This document shows, piece by piece, positions 23,277-34,920 of a stretch of 64,000 nt of DNA. The notes under the pieces are model-generated. The model did not search any database. It was given only the letters and a program-made list of their open reading frames with translations, and was not told the origin of the DNA. The number at the start of each line of letters is the position of its first letter. The stretch's first letter is position 1. Both the position numbers and the translations under genes were made by a program. This DNA is from Azadirachta indica (taxonomy: Eukaryota > Streptophyta > Magnoliopsida > Sapindales > Meliaceae): positions 2,998,545 to 3,062,544 of the forward strand of contig CM040447.1 in NCBI GenBank assembly GCA_022749755.1, in the 5' to 3' direction.

Positions 23277-25750
23277 ATGGCCGATAGAGTTATGATTGTT
23301 ACTCGGTTTAGAGGTTCATGGGAACGGTTTTCAAATGGTTGTGATGTTTATGTCAGGAAGAAATAATGCCATTTTGTATTGATACAGACATTGGGTATGA
23401 ACAATTTATGGAACTTTTATAAGCTGCATATGGGATTAATCTAGCTGAGAGCGGGATTATAACGAAAGCAATATTTGTTAACTGTGCACAAGTTATAGGG
23501 GTACTTTTGCCTAAGGCAATCATGATTAATACAGAATCCACTTTCTGTGCCTTTATTTATGTCAATGATGCATAGTTTGTTAGCATGAGAGGTTACTATT
23601 ACTTATATCTTAAAGTGGAACGAGTTGGCAATGCACCACATTCAAGTGCACATGGTCTCAATCATCCTACCACTACTGTACCCCAATTTAGATCATCAAG
23701 TGGAAGCAATCAGCTAAGTGAAAATGCTCCAGTGCTGTCAACACCATTTCAGTTCAATAACTAATGCAATTACACAACTTTAAGGTTTAAAGAACATCAC
23801 CGTCTACCTACATTAGCACGTAACTCTCCACTGATTATTTAGCCTTATATACAAACTTTACGGATGATGCTGAACCAAAGTGAACAAAAGATGTGCGTAG
23901 GGGAATGTGTAACAAAAATAGCTCAATACCTTGTCCAATAGAAGTGAATCAATACATTCGGTCATTACCTCCTATTCCACGTTCATGACCATGGCAAGCG
24001 ATGCATGCTCGAGTTCCAGAATGTGAGATGTGTGTGTTAGGCAAATTTACAGAATGAAGTAGGAATTGTAAGATAAATTGGGGTTAATAGCACTAAAGAA
24101 CAATTTCTAGTTTAAGATTTTTAAGTCAAATACAACCCGTTTTAAGGCAAAGTATGTCGTGGAAAGTTGTATTGAAGACTCTATGCCATTAAGAGCAATG
24201 ATGATGCCTTCTTCAAAGTTACATGTATTAAAGCAACGCATATTTGTCTCAATAAATAGTTATAGAATAGGGATTGATAAGCAAGTAGTTGGTTGATTGG
24301 ACAGCTCATAAAGAACAAGTTTAAAGATGCTAGTCAGATTTATACTCGGAAGAATATCCGTGAAGATATACAGAGTGAATACGGGGTTTGGCTACTGTAC
24401 TTCAAGACATGGCTAGCTGGAAAGAAGCATTATAGATTATGTATAAAGATCCAACTTTATTATTCAAGGGGCTTCCCTTGTATTGTCACATGTTAGAGGA
24501 GAAAAATCCAGGGTCAATCATATTGATTGAAACTGATGAAGATGACAACTTCTTATACTTCTTTGTAGTGCTTGGGCTAAGTCTTCAAGAATTTCGCAAT
24601 GCCATTCATCCTGTAATCGCTGTTGATGGTACATTTCTAAAGGGCAAATTCTAACGAACATTGATTGTGGCCGCCGCACAAAATAAAAATGGGCAAATGT
24701 TTCCTGTTGCTTTTGAGATTGTTGATTCTAAGAATGATGCATTATGAGAGTCGTATTTTTAGAAGCTATTGGGGACCACTGGCCTGATAGAGAATTTTGT
24801 TTTTATCTTGAATTGACACACTAACATAGAAAAGGAAATTAATTTTATTTTTCCTGAAGCAACTCACGACTTTTATATTTACCACATATCCAATAATTTG
24901 AAGGTGAAGTATAAGATGAGGCAACAGAAAACTGACATGTTCATAGTAGCATATTTTATGGCCGTCGATGCATATTGTGCAAGCAAATTCAACCAATATA
25001 TAGACAAATTGCGAATAGTGCATCCTGTAGCAACAAAGTACTTGCAAGATGATGCTAGGCTCTATATGTGGGCAAGGTGATGCTTTCCTTCTAGACATTA
25101 TGATATGCAGACTACAAATATTGTTGATAGAATGAACTCTTTGTTGAGATATGCTCTGTCTCTCCCAACCATTTCTTTAACAGAATACATATGGTCGTTG
25201 GTGTAAAGGTAGTTTTAAGAACGTAAAGAGTTGGCTCCTGTGAGAGACGGATAGTTGATAGAGTCGCGTAGGCAAAAGTTGATGAATAAACAAAGTTGTT
25301 GCAAACCATGACAATGTACCCAGTGTCTCGTTTTGAGTTTGAGATAAAGGATAGGGACAACGTTGACATTATCGATGTATGAGAGAAAAAATGCAGTTGT
25401 GGATACTTTGAGATTGAACAATTGCCTTATGCGCATGCTCTAGCCACCTGTAGAAGCATACAGTTATCTTACAATTTATTATGCTCTAACTACTAGACAA
25501 CCGACATGTATATGACTGCGTACACAGAGCCTATTTATGTCAAGAAATGATGCTGACTGGGTGGTTCCTCCAAAGGTAAGAACAAGTTGTGAAGACCCAA
25601 AGATAGCGTTCATCCGCCGACTGCCTAAAGAAGCAGCGTATGCCATCCGCTGGAGAAGACATTGTTAGGAGGAGGTGTAGTCATTGCCTACAGTTAGGCC
25701 ACAACTGCGCAACATGCAAGAATATAATCCCATTCCATATGGATAAGTGA
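23277..25750 (+). pseudogene. MULE transposase (mudrA-like), broken by stops and frameshifts
   Basis: From ATG 23277 the frame gives an N-terminal segment (MADRVMIVTRFRG), then a stop or shift near 23365 and a PB1-like stretch. The mudrA block at 24290-24660 includes LIKNKFKDASQIYTRKNI, EKNPGSIILIE and PVIAVDGTFLKGKF (first DDE Asp). It continues with NGQMFPVAFEIVDSKND (24690-24740) and YLQDDARLYMWAR (25040-25080). A SWIM-type finger near 25388-25445 reads CSCGYFEIEQLPYAHALA, with Tyr replacing the third Cys. A C-terminal CCHC knuckle, CSHCLQLGHNCATC, is intact before the TGA at 25748. Stops at 24652, 24745 and elsewhere make it non-functional. The enzyme would cut and join the TIRs of its own family. 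Confidence 0.9.
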
Positions 25751-25989
25751 TTTTACTTTGTTGATTCATTAATTCATTAATGTTTGTTGCTTTATAACTA
25801 TTAATTTGTATGGATCTCTATTGTTTTTATTATTATTCAAGGTTTGTGTATAAGTACGTTCATTACATAGTCTTCTATTAACAAATTATGTATTGTCATT
25901 TATCTGTTACTATGTTAAATCATCTTGTATAGAAACTGGTACAATTAGCTCATTTTTTTGCTAAGCTTATGTTCTCGAGGATGCCTAAA

Positions 25990-26090
25990 TCTTGCTTTGC
26001 TTAAAACTGTCAAGTTTTGAACAGTTTACTCGAAACTACCTTTGAGTAAACTACTCAAAACTTACAGTTTTGAGCAAAGAGGCATTTTTT
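25990..26090. repeat. Internal palindrome with actcgaaa/tttgagt core between the two MULE genes
   Basis: About 26009-26063 pairs agttttgaacagtttactcg with the reverse of the downstream tttgagtaaactactcaaaa. The same words occur in the palindromes at 22988-23166. Confidence 0.75.
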
Positions 26091-26490
26091 TTTCCTTTTT
26101 TCATTTTGTTCAAGAACGAACGCAAAAATTTCAATTAAGTTGTGCATACTTCATCATGCAGTTTAAGTTGTAATTTTTTAAATATTTTTACAGCAATTGG
26201 TTACATATTTCTTCACTAACTTTGGATATAATGCAATTAGTTTAAGTTGTGATATATTGTTTTTTGTACCTATATTGCAATAATTTTTATTGTCAGTTCC
26301 CTCAAACTATGGACACGATTGTTGTGAATGAAAGACTTGAACATTTTTGTACAATGAAACTATGGCTGAAATCAATAAATTAGCATATAACATACTAAAC
26401 AAGGCTAATATAATGTTCAAAAATAGTAAGCAATCTACAACTGTAGCATGTAACATATACATGTAAGCGTCAGCCTTGTAACTACAATAA

Positions 26491-29400
26491 CTACCCCACC
26501 CACAAATCAATTGCTACCTTGGTCCTCAATGTGGGTCCATCCTCAGGCTCAAAATTGAAAGGAATCCCCAACCTTAAATATTGCATAAACATAAATGTGA
26601 ATATCCCACAATCTCTTGCATCCGCGGCCTGACGGGGAATGCCATCAAGGCTATTGTTGATCTAGTAGACGAGGAAACAAACAGCATAACAAAAGTAGTG
26701 CAATGTCTGGCTCAGCATCAGAGTGCGCATTAGGGGCGGAATCACAGACACAGATCTTTTAGAGGCCCAAATAGACCTCGTAGGCCACTCAATGGTTGCT
26801 GCATATGTGCATAGGTATGTAGATGATATCGATGAAAATCCAATCCTTATATAGATGGCTCCCCTTCCCTATGGCAAAGGACTTGATGTTAGTGTCAGGA
26901 TAAAAGGTCCCATCGTCTAATACCCCAGACAAGTATCTGTTATATGCCGATCGCAAGAGACTCTGCACTATCAAGTATTTTATTAATAATCTAACATTAA
27001 AGTTTATTAACAGTCTAACTTTAATATGTTGTGAATTGTAAAAAATAAAGAAAACAATAGTAAAAGAACTTACAACTAAATAAGGGGAGGCTATAGTCCA
27101 ATGCTGTGGTACCTAGTCCCTGTACATCAGTTGGTGATGAGCCAATATGTCGATGTACTTTGTAATATACTACATAAATTGTAACTCATTAGTTCAAATT
27201 ATCAAAAATAGTCAAATTCAAATTACAATAGAGTAATAAACTTACACTATCCTTCAGCCATTGATCAGTCTCGCTGATAACCTGTAGCACTCAGGTGTGA
27301 TCGTGACAGTCTCAGACTCAATACACACCCCTGGAGTAGTACCCGATGAAGAAACCTGCCATACAAGTCATCAGGAATTGGTGCACGAGGAAATCTAGTA
27401 TCTTGGATCATAGTGAGGCTTATGCTTGACTGTAAAGGTTTTATGCCTTCTCATAGGACTTCTGTACGATGCCCACTGGTATGTGTGCTGATATCGACTT
27501 TATGGGTCCAATAGCTAGATATAATGCACACACTTGCGTCCCTATCGATATAGGCTTGAAAAGTAACAAAAAATGTAATGCATAGTTAACAGGGACAAAT
27601 AGAAAAAGCAACAAAAATAAAAAAACAGACATAATTTCCCCTGTAACAAAGACATTTTGAAAATTTTAAACCTACATCTGTGTGTACATAAAACACTTTT
27701 ATAGCAATATTCTAATCCTACGAATGTTGTGCCTCAGGCAAGCAACTTAAATTCCCAACCCACAATATACACAATGTCCTACGCAAATAGCTCAATACTC
27801 TACGAATGTTGCAAAAACTATTTGAAGTATCGAAGATGGTTACCTGTGCAGTGGATGATTATATTGGGCTTCGGACAAACAATGGGGCGGAGTAGACCAT
27901 GGATCTCCTTAATCAGGTTGGTCAGTGCATCATGTTGATGCTGTGTCGTACTATCCTGTTTAGAGCTGAAAGTAATGAAATTAGACTGCAACAACCTCAG
28001 GTGTGACTCGATGTCCAATCCATGAGGTTCTCCAAACCCTGGACCTGTGTCGTCATGGCCTAGAGTGTCATCGTCAGCCATATGGTCTGAGCCATCATTA
28101 GGGCTAAAGTTCGGGCGATCTACCACCTATCTCTTGCCACGGCGAGGCCATGGGCATTGGAGAGTGGAAATAAACCACTCATGAGTATAAATATACAAAC
28201 TATACTCAAAGGATTGTGTATTCAAGTTAACACAATTTAGTAGGAATAATGCATACCTCTTTCTCTTTTACCAGAGGTGGTAAAGTCGCCACAATGGCGG
28301 GTGCATCATGGACTGAGGAGTGAAGGTGGTAGCTGTCCCAGCGTCATAGGGCACAATGTCTTCCTCGGTTGGTACAGAACTAATGTTGGTATCCTTTGCC
28401 ATTAGCTCATTAACGTGCTTAGGTGTTGGTCCATCTATAAATGATGCATGTCCATTCACCTTAGGCACTTGCCCAATGTATGGCAATGCTAGTCCAGCTA
28501 CTAATGACTCCAACAAATGCAATACTACAAGAGCTGCCTGTACGCAAATTAAAAGGTGACAATGTTTAAAAGAAATAACACAATTCTTTTATTAACAAAT
28601 TTACTTATTGTATTTCAAGTAAACTTACTTGTGTGGGCTTGAATATAAATTTATTCACATTTGATGTCCGGACACACTTCGACTTTGAATGCCACCGCAG
28701 CATACGATGGAGCCAGTCATTAATGCGTATCCCAAACTTTGGAACCGCAGATGAGATAATTTCATACATCCACACCTACATAACAATTTAATATGACTAT
28801 TAAATTATTTCAATAAAAAATTTAATATATTAGCACAGTAAGTAAGAATAATAGCATAATACCTGAAAAATAATTGGGAAACTCTCTACATTATATCTGT
28901 TATAATGGTCTTCCCTTTAGCCTTGGCCTCTGCCGATTTCTTCTTGTAGTGCTCCACCTGTTCGCCTATAATACGACTCAATCATCAATAAGTACATGTC
29001 CAAATGAGAGAGCCCATAGAAACTGATTAAACTCATCTAAATCATCTATCAACCTCAACAACCATATGCCTGAAGTGTCTATTGCCCTGGCCTAGCAATA
29101 TGTGCTCAATCAAGTATAATAGTGATAGCTTAACAACATCTGTATTTGGGGTCTTACTTAGGTCCATATCCTCGTATACCTCAACTACTATGTGCAATGG
29201 AATAGATAAAGACCCTCTAAAGAACCTATATCTCAGTCGATCATTTTATGACACAACCTCCAGATATGGTTCGAATCTCAATCCTATGATGAACACAAAC
29301 TCAATCTGGGAAAACCTAATGGTCATGCCCCAACCAGATACCACAGCTCATGTTGTGCATCATCATTATAAACCTTATGCATCAACACGTACGGAACAAG

Positions 29401-29598
29401 GTTTCCAGAAAAACATAGATCCATATCAAAGTCCAAGAAATGCCCTAAGCATGTCTCTCTAAACATATGCCTACTGATTTTTGGCAGATCACAAAAGTGA
29501 GACAGTGTAGTTACCACTGCATCTGTGAAATGATTCGCTTTCTTAATCTTCAACGATCTTGTAACTGTCACCATATTTCTTGAACATGTAAAATACAA
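26491..29598 (-). pseudogene. DUF1985-Ulp1 (C48) protease gene carried by the MULE
   Basis: Reading minus strand from ATG 29598, the N-terminal part is a DUF1985 domain: FRETCLGHFLDFD and ELWYLVGA, then RFSQIEF, GLRFEP and KLSLLYLIEHILL in shifted frames down to about 29100. A PRMLRW-like element (HRMLRWHSKSK) follows near 28690. A variable acidic linker covers 27.8-28.5 kb. The C-terminal protease has WIFIDIIYIPMH then a broken NHWV (about 26800) and the Cys box RDCGIFTFMFMQYL (about 26580-26625), ending at TAG 26491-26493. Introns plus some stops and frameshifts separate the blocks. Ulp1 enzymes cleave SUMO-like proteins; what the transposon copies do is unknown. Confidence 0.8.
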
Positions 29599-29859
29599 AT
29601 TTCATAAGTTTAAAAATTTTTCGAAGATATGACAATCATCTAAATTATCTAACGCAATTACTTTAATGATGTAAATAAATAATAAGCCAACGTAAATTCT
29701 ATGAAATCAATCGACAATTTGGTACATTACAATGCATTGTATTTATATTTATATTAATTAAAAACATATAATCAATTATATAACAGTAATATATGAAAAC
29801 AAAAAAAAACATTGGAAATTATGCAAAATTCATTTCAGACCCACACTTATCCTTCATGC

Positions 29860-30030
29860 TCGACACTGACGCTTCATGCTCGAAACTAAGAGTGCTTGAA
29901 ACTATAACTACTTTTGAGCATGAAATATTTTGCAATTTCCAGTGCAAAGATTCGTACATGAAGCGAAACATAAGTTTTGCTCACATTGCAGAACACTTTC
30001 GAGTGTTTCCATGCTCGAAAGTTCTGCGTT
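29860..30030. repeat. Palindromes with tttcgag/ctcgaaa core upstream of the MULE Ulp1 gene
   Basis: About 29988-30027 pairs gcagaacactttcgag with ctcgaaagttctgc across a short loop. Further catgctcgaaac copies lie at 29859-29890. It is the third location of this motif family in the element, upstream of the minus-strand gene. Confidence 0.75.
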
Positions 30031-30510
30031 AACGTCAATTCAAACAAACTGATTCCACCTAATTACAACCAAATCCAACCAAATCACAGTCATAGTCATG
30101 GAACAACACAATTTGACATCTAATCATACCCAGAAAACATAAATTTCTATAATTGTTCTAACAAAATCAAAAAAACATGAATGAAAACCTAACCTCTTCT
30201 CCAACGATCTACGTTGCTGTCGTTGATCTCGAATCTCCAGTCACCGCCAATTGCACAACTAGAGAATTTGCCCCAAAATTCAAAGATGCAACTCAATTTG
30301 ATGGTGCTTGAATGTATGGATCCCTCAAATATTTGATGGTGTTGGTGCTCGAAACTGAGGAAGAAAATGGGTAGTTTCTGTGTGCAGAATTTTGCTTACA
30401 AGGGCATTTTTGTCTGAAAAGGTTAAATTTCGGCATGTTTGATTGAAATCTTTTGATGAGGGTATTTTTGAAATTTTTATGGAAAACAAGAGTATTTTTG
30501 GTTATTTTCC

Positions 30511-31817
30511 AAAATTAAACATGCAAAAGAAAAAATTAGCTATTACAAAACAATAATAATTATTGTAGGAAAGCAAAAGTTTATACTATCGAAAGTAATA
30601 ATAATTCAGACCAAAAGTACAATAATTTACTTTCCAATTTTAAGAAGGGCCCTAAATGGGTTTTATAATAAATAACATAATCAACAATAATCACTATAGG
30701 TAATTTAAATTATGAACCTAGAATTATTTGTCATTTCCCTTTTTGCAATTTTGTGTAACGCAGTGAATTTATTATAGTATTTTGTGCAACGTAGTAAATT
30801 TACTATTGAAATAAATCTATGTAAAAGATAGTGAACTTTCACTTTATTCAACTAGAGGGGTGCAGAAAAGCCAAAATCAGACTAAATCAGTAATATTTCC
30901 AATAAAAGGGGATTGGACTAAAACAAGATTTCTTTTTTATTTTTTTTAAATTTTGCCAAAAAAAGACATTATTTTCAAGTAAAAAGAATGAAGTCATTCT
31001 TTTTAAGAAAAGAAAGGAAAATAAAACATGTAACAAAAAAATAAATTCAAAACTAGAAAAATTAGACCAGATTCGAATCAAAATAAAATCGGCTGGCTCA
31101 ATTCCAGCTCAAACTTAATTCTCTATTACCGGTTCAATTTTGGTTCAAGTCTAACTCCTTATCCGGTCCAATATAGGGCAATAATCAATTTTTTTTTGAA
31201 ATAGTTTGTTATCATAGAAAATCTGACTGAATTGGACTATGCCCCATCTTACCTTTAATGAGCTTGAATTATTTGTCATTTCCAATTTTACAACAATTTG
31301 CATTTGTATGTATGATAATTTTAGTAAAATGAGGGCATTATATCTTTTCATCAAACTTTATTGAAAGTGATATGCAAAACAAATTGCCAATGGTTTGAGC
31401 ATCAAACCATCCTCTAAAAATTAAAGATACATACTATCCTTGGTCTCCCAACAAGAGAAGTATGATTGCAGTTTCATGTAGTAATTACAGACGCTCAACT
31501 TTAATGAGATGCATATACATCTTTATTTCGACAACTAGAAATATAAGTATTAACAAAAGTCCAAGTACCATATTAGATATACAAATCCAAAATTTTTTTC
31601 TTGAAAAGAATCCAATAGAAACATATAACAACATCGAAGCAAATTCTTCAATTGATCAACATGACCATTGAGAAAACGGATAGAATAGAAATTATTACTA
31701 AATTTACCACCAATCTACCAATTCAGAGAGTTTTTCTTTTCTTTAGACTCCCCTGTGCATATTTGATTTATTTTCCACTTCATAGAGTTAACACAAACTT
31801 TTTCTCTTCCATAAACT
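30511..31817. repeat. 1.32-kb tandem repeat, unit 2 continued (complete unit after the MULE)
   Basis: Starts with the second copy of the MULE target duplication and continues in register. It includes tttgtcatttccctttttgc at about 30728 and the distal ttcttcaattgatca near 31645. Small open frames are interrupted differently in each unit, so they are not genes. Confidence 0.9.
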
Positions 31818-33137
31818 AACCTTTTAACATTGAAAATGAAACAACCAAAAGAAACACTTAGCTATTGCAAAGCAATAATAATTATTGTAGGAAAGTAAAA
31901 GTTTATGCCATCGAAAGCAATAATAATTCAAACCAAAAGTACATTAATTTACTTTCCAATTTAAAGAAGGGCCCTAAATGGGTTTTATAATAAATAACAC
32001 AATCAACAAAAATCACTATAGGTAAGTTAAATTATGAACCTAGAATTATTTGTCATTTCCCTTTTTGCAATTTTGTGTAGCGTAGTGAATTTATTATAGT
32101 ATTTTTTGCAACGTAGTAAATTTACTATTGAAATAAATCTATGTAAAAGATAGTGAGCTTTCACTTTATTCAACTAGAGGGGCACAGAAAAGCCATAACC
32201 GGACTGAATCAGTAATATTTCCAATAAAAGGGGACTGGACTAAAACAAGATTTCTTTTTTATTTTTTTTTAAAATTTTGCCAAAAAAAGACATTGTTTTC
32301 AAGTAAAAAAAATCAAGTCATTCTTTTTAAGAAAAGAAAGGAAAATAAAACATGCAACAAAAAAATAAATTCAAAACTATAAAAATTAGACCAGATTCGA
32401 ATCAAATTAAAATTGGCTGGCTCAATTCCAGTTCAATCTTAATTCTCTATTACCTGTTCCATTTTGGTTTAAGTCTAATTTCTTATCCGGTCCAATATAG
32501 GGCAATAATCGATTTTTTTTGAACTAGTTTGGTATCATAGAAAATCTGACTGAATTGGACTATGCCCCATCTTACCTTTAATGAGCTTGAATTATTTGTC
32601 ATTTCCATTTTTACAACAATTTGCATGTGTATGTATGATAATTTTAGTAAAATGAGAGCATTATATCTTTGAATTATTTATAGAAAGTGATATGCAAAAC
32701 AAATTGCCAATGGTTTGATGCTCAAACCATCCTTTAGAAATTATAGATACATACTATCCTTGGTCTCCTAACAAGAATAGTATGATTACAGCTTCATGTA
32801 GTAATTACAGATGCTCAACTTTAATGAGATGCACGTACATCTCTATTTCGACAACTAGAAATATAAGTATTAACAAAAGTCCAAGTACCATATTAGATAT
32901 ACAAAATCCAAAATTTTTTCTTGAAAAGAATCCAATAGAAACATATAACAACATCGAAGCAAATTCTTCAATTGATCAACGTGACCATTAAGAAAATGGA
33001 TACAATAGAAATTGTTACTAAATTTACTACCAATCTACAAATTCAGATAGTTTTTCTTTTCTTTAGACTCCCCTTTGCATATTTGATTTATTTTCCACTT
33101 CATAGAGTTAGCACAAACTTTTTCTCTTCCATAAACT
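31818..33137. repeat. 1.32-kb tandem repeat, unit 3
   Basis: Complete unit. The ccttttaacattgaaaat landmark lies at about 31822 and recurs about 1320 bp later. The unit looks about 90% or more identical to its neighbours by eye. Confidence 0.9.
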
Positions 33138-33838
33138 AACCTTTTAACATTGAAAATTTAACAACCAAAAGAAAAACTTAGCTATTGCAAATCAATAATA
33201 ATTACTATAGGAAAGTAAAAGTTTATAGTATCAAAAGCAACAATAATTTAAACCAAAAGTACTTAAATTTACCTTCCAATTTTAAGGACCCTAAATGGGT
33301 TTCATAATAAATAATATAATCAACAATAATCACTATAGGTAAGTTAAATTATGAACCTAGAATTATTTGTCATTTCCCTTTTTGCAATTTTGTGTAACGC
33401 AGTGAATTTATTATAGTATTTTGTGCAATGTAGTAAATTTACTATTGAAATAAATCTATGCAAAGGATAGTGAGCTTTCACTTTATTCAACTAGAGGGGT
33501 GTAAAAAAACCAGAACCGGACCGAATCAGTAATAGTACCAATAAAAGGAGATTGGACTAAAACAAGATTTCTTTTTTATTTGTTTAAAATTTTGCCATGA
33601 AAAATGGACATTGTTTTCAAGTAAAAAAATTAAGTTGTTTTTTTTTTTAAAGAAAAGAAGGGAAAATAAAACATGCAATAAGAAAAGAAATCCATAACTA
33701 GAAAAATTAAACAGACTAGAATCAAACTAAAATCGACCGGCTCAATTCCAATTCAATCTTAATTGTTTATTGCTAGTCCGATTTTGGTTGAAGCCTAATT
33801 TCTTATCTTGTCTAATGTAGGGAAAATAATTGATTTGG
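33138..33838. repeat. 1.32-kb tandem repeat, partial unit 4
   Basis: Follows the array register until about 33838 (gggaaaataattgattt), then passes abruptly into LTR-like and CACTA sequence. Confidence 0.85.
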
Positions 33839-33845
33839 TGAAATT

Positions 33846-34920
33846 TTTTCTTTGTGTTGGGATTATTTTCCTTGGTGGTTTCTTGCTACGATTGGTTCTA
33901 GTTCTTGTTTTTTATTTCATTGCTTATTAATTAAAGTTAGATCTTGGCACTACTAAAAAAATGGCCATCACTAATACCAACTTCTCGACATTCTTAAGAA
34001 AGTGTCAAGGCTAATACACAGAAGGAGTCTTTTTGCTCGAACGACAAAACTATAATAGGAGTCATTGACACTAGACAACAAGTATCAGGTTTCTTTGAGA
34101 CTATAGTATCACCAATGAAAATAATGTCGTTTTGATCTCATTTTCAACAACAATACATTGTCATTTCAACATAAATTTATTTTTTTTTGGGTTACATAAA
34201 GTATAAAAAGATATCAACACTAAACCTGGTTGTTTTGTGCGTTTTCCATAAAAGAGAAAAAAGGCTCATGTATATATATGAACAACTTCTTCTTGATGAG
34301 GATGGTATATGTGTATTGTGATTGTATTCAAGAAATCAAGCAAGTTAGTGAGAAGTTTCATGAGTGAGTGAAACCTTGTAAATTGATGATCTAGTAGACT
34401 TGATTTGATAAAAAAAATCCCTTTTAAGCTATCTTAATAGTGGATATAGGCCTTCAAGGTTGAACCACTTAAATCTTGGCTTCCATCTATATATAAAAGT
34501 TTTCTATGTGTTAGGATTATTTTCCTTGGTGGTTTCTTGTTACAATCGGTTCTAGCTCTTGATTTTGATTCATTGATTTCATTGTTTATTCATTAAAGTT
34601 AGAACTTGGCACTACTAGAAAAATTTCCATCACTTATATTAGGTTCTTGATACTTTTGAGCAAGTGTTAAGACTGATACACAGAAGGGGTCTTTTTGTGC
34701 AAACAATAGAATTGTAACACAAATCATTGACACTAGACAAGTATCAAGATTCTTTTAGACTATAGTATCACTAACCAAAATGATGTCATTTTGAACAACA
34801 ATATGATGTCATTTTAACATAAATTTAAATTTTTTCGATTACACAAAATATGAAAAGATACCAACATTAAACTAAGTTGTTTTGTGCATTTTCCTAAAAA
34901 AAAAGGCTCAAAATCATTTT
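33846..34920 (+). repeat. Tandem duplication of LTR-end plus CACTA 5' terminus (period ~660 bp)
   Basis: About 33846-34270 and 34498-34920 are direct repeats. Both contain ggattattttccttggtgg, then a CACTA terminus (33948 and about 34608), then gtctttttg, cattgacactagaca and ttgttttgtgc. The spacer (34271-34497) has gtggatataggccttcaagg and gttgaaccac, resembling the 3' part of a copia LTR. Confidence 0.85.

Larger units (their letters stand above)
22619..30510 (+). mobile_element. Complete Mutator-like element (MULE) carrying transposase and Ulp1-type genes
   Basis: Terminal inverted repeats of about 110 bp: the left arm starts gggaaaaaaccgaaaata and the right arm, reversed, ggaaaataaccaaaaata (15 of 18 identical). 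Flanks are identical 9-bp direct repeats, aaaattaaa, at 22610-22618 and 30511-30519. Removing the element restores continuity of the 1.32-kb repeat unit, proving insertion into that array. It carries a mudrA-like transposase (+, 23277-25750) and a DUF1985/Ulp1 gene (-, 26491-29598) that converge tail to tail. MULEs with Ulp1-like genes are known in plants (Kaonashi in Arabidopsis, CUMULE in melon). Confidence 0.95.

Noticed and set aside
31462..32991. Pair of similar 69-aa ORFs (31462-31671 and 32782-32991)
   Set aside because: They are the same position of two 1.32-kb repeat units; single-base indels shift the frame between units (for example near 31590 versus 32905), so there is no coding constraint.
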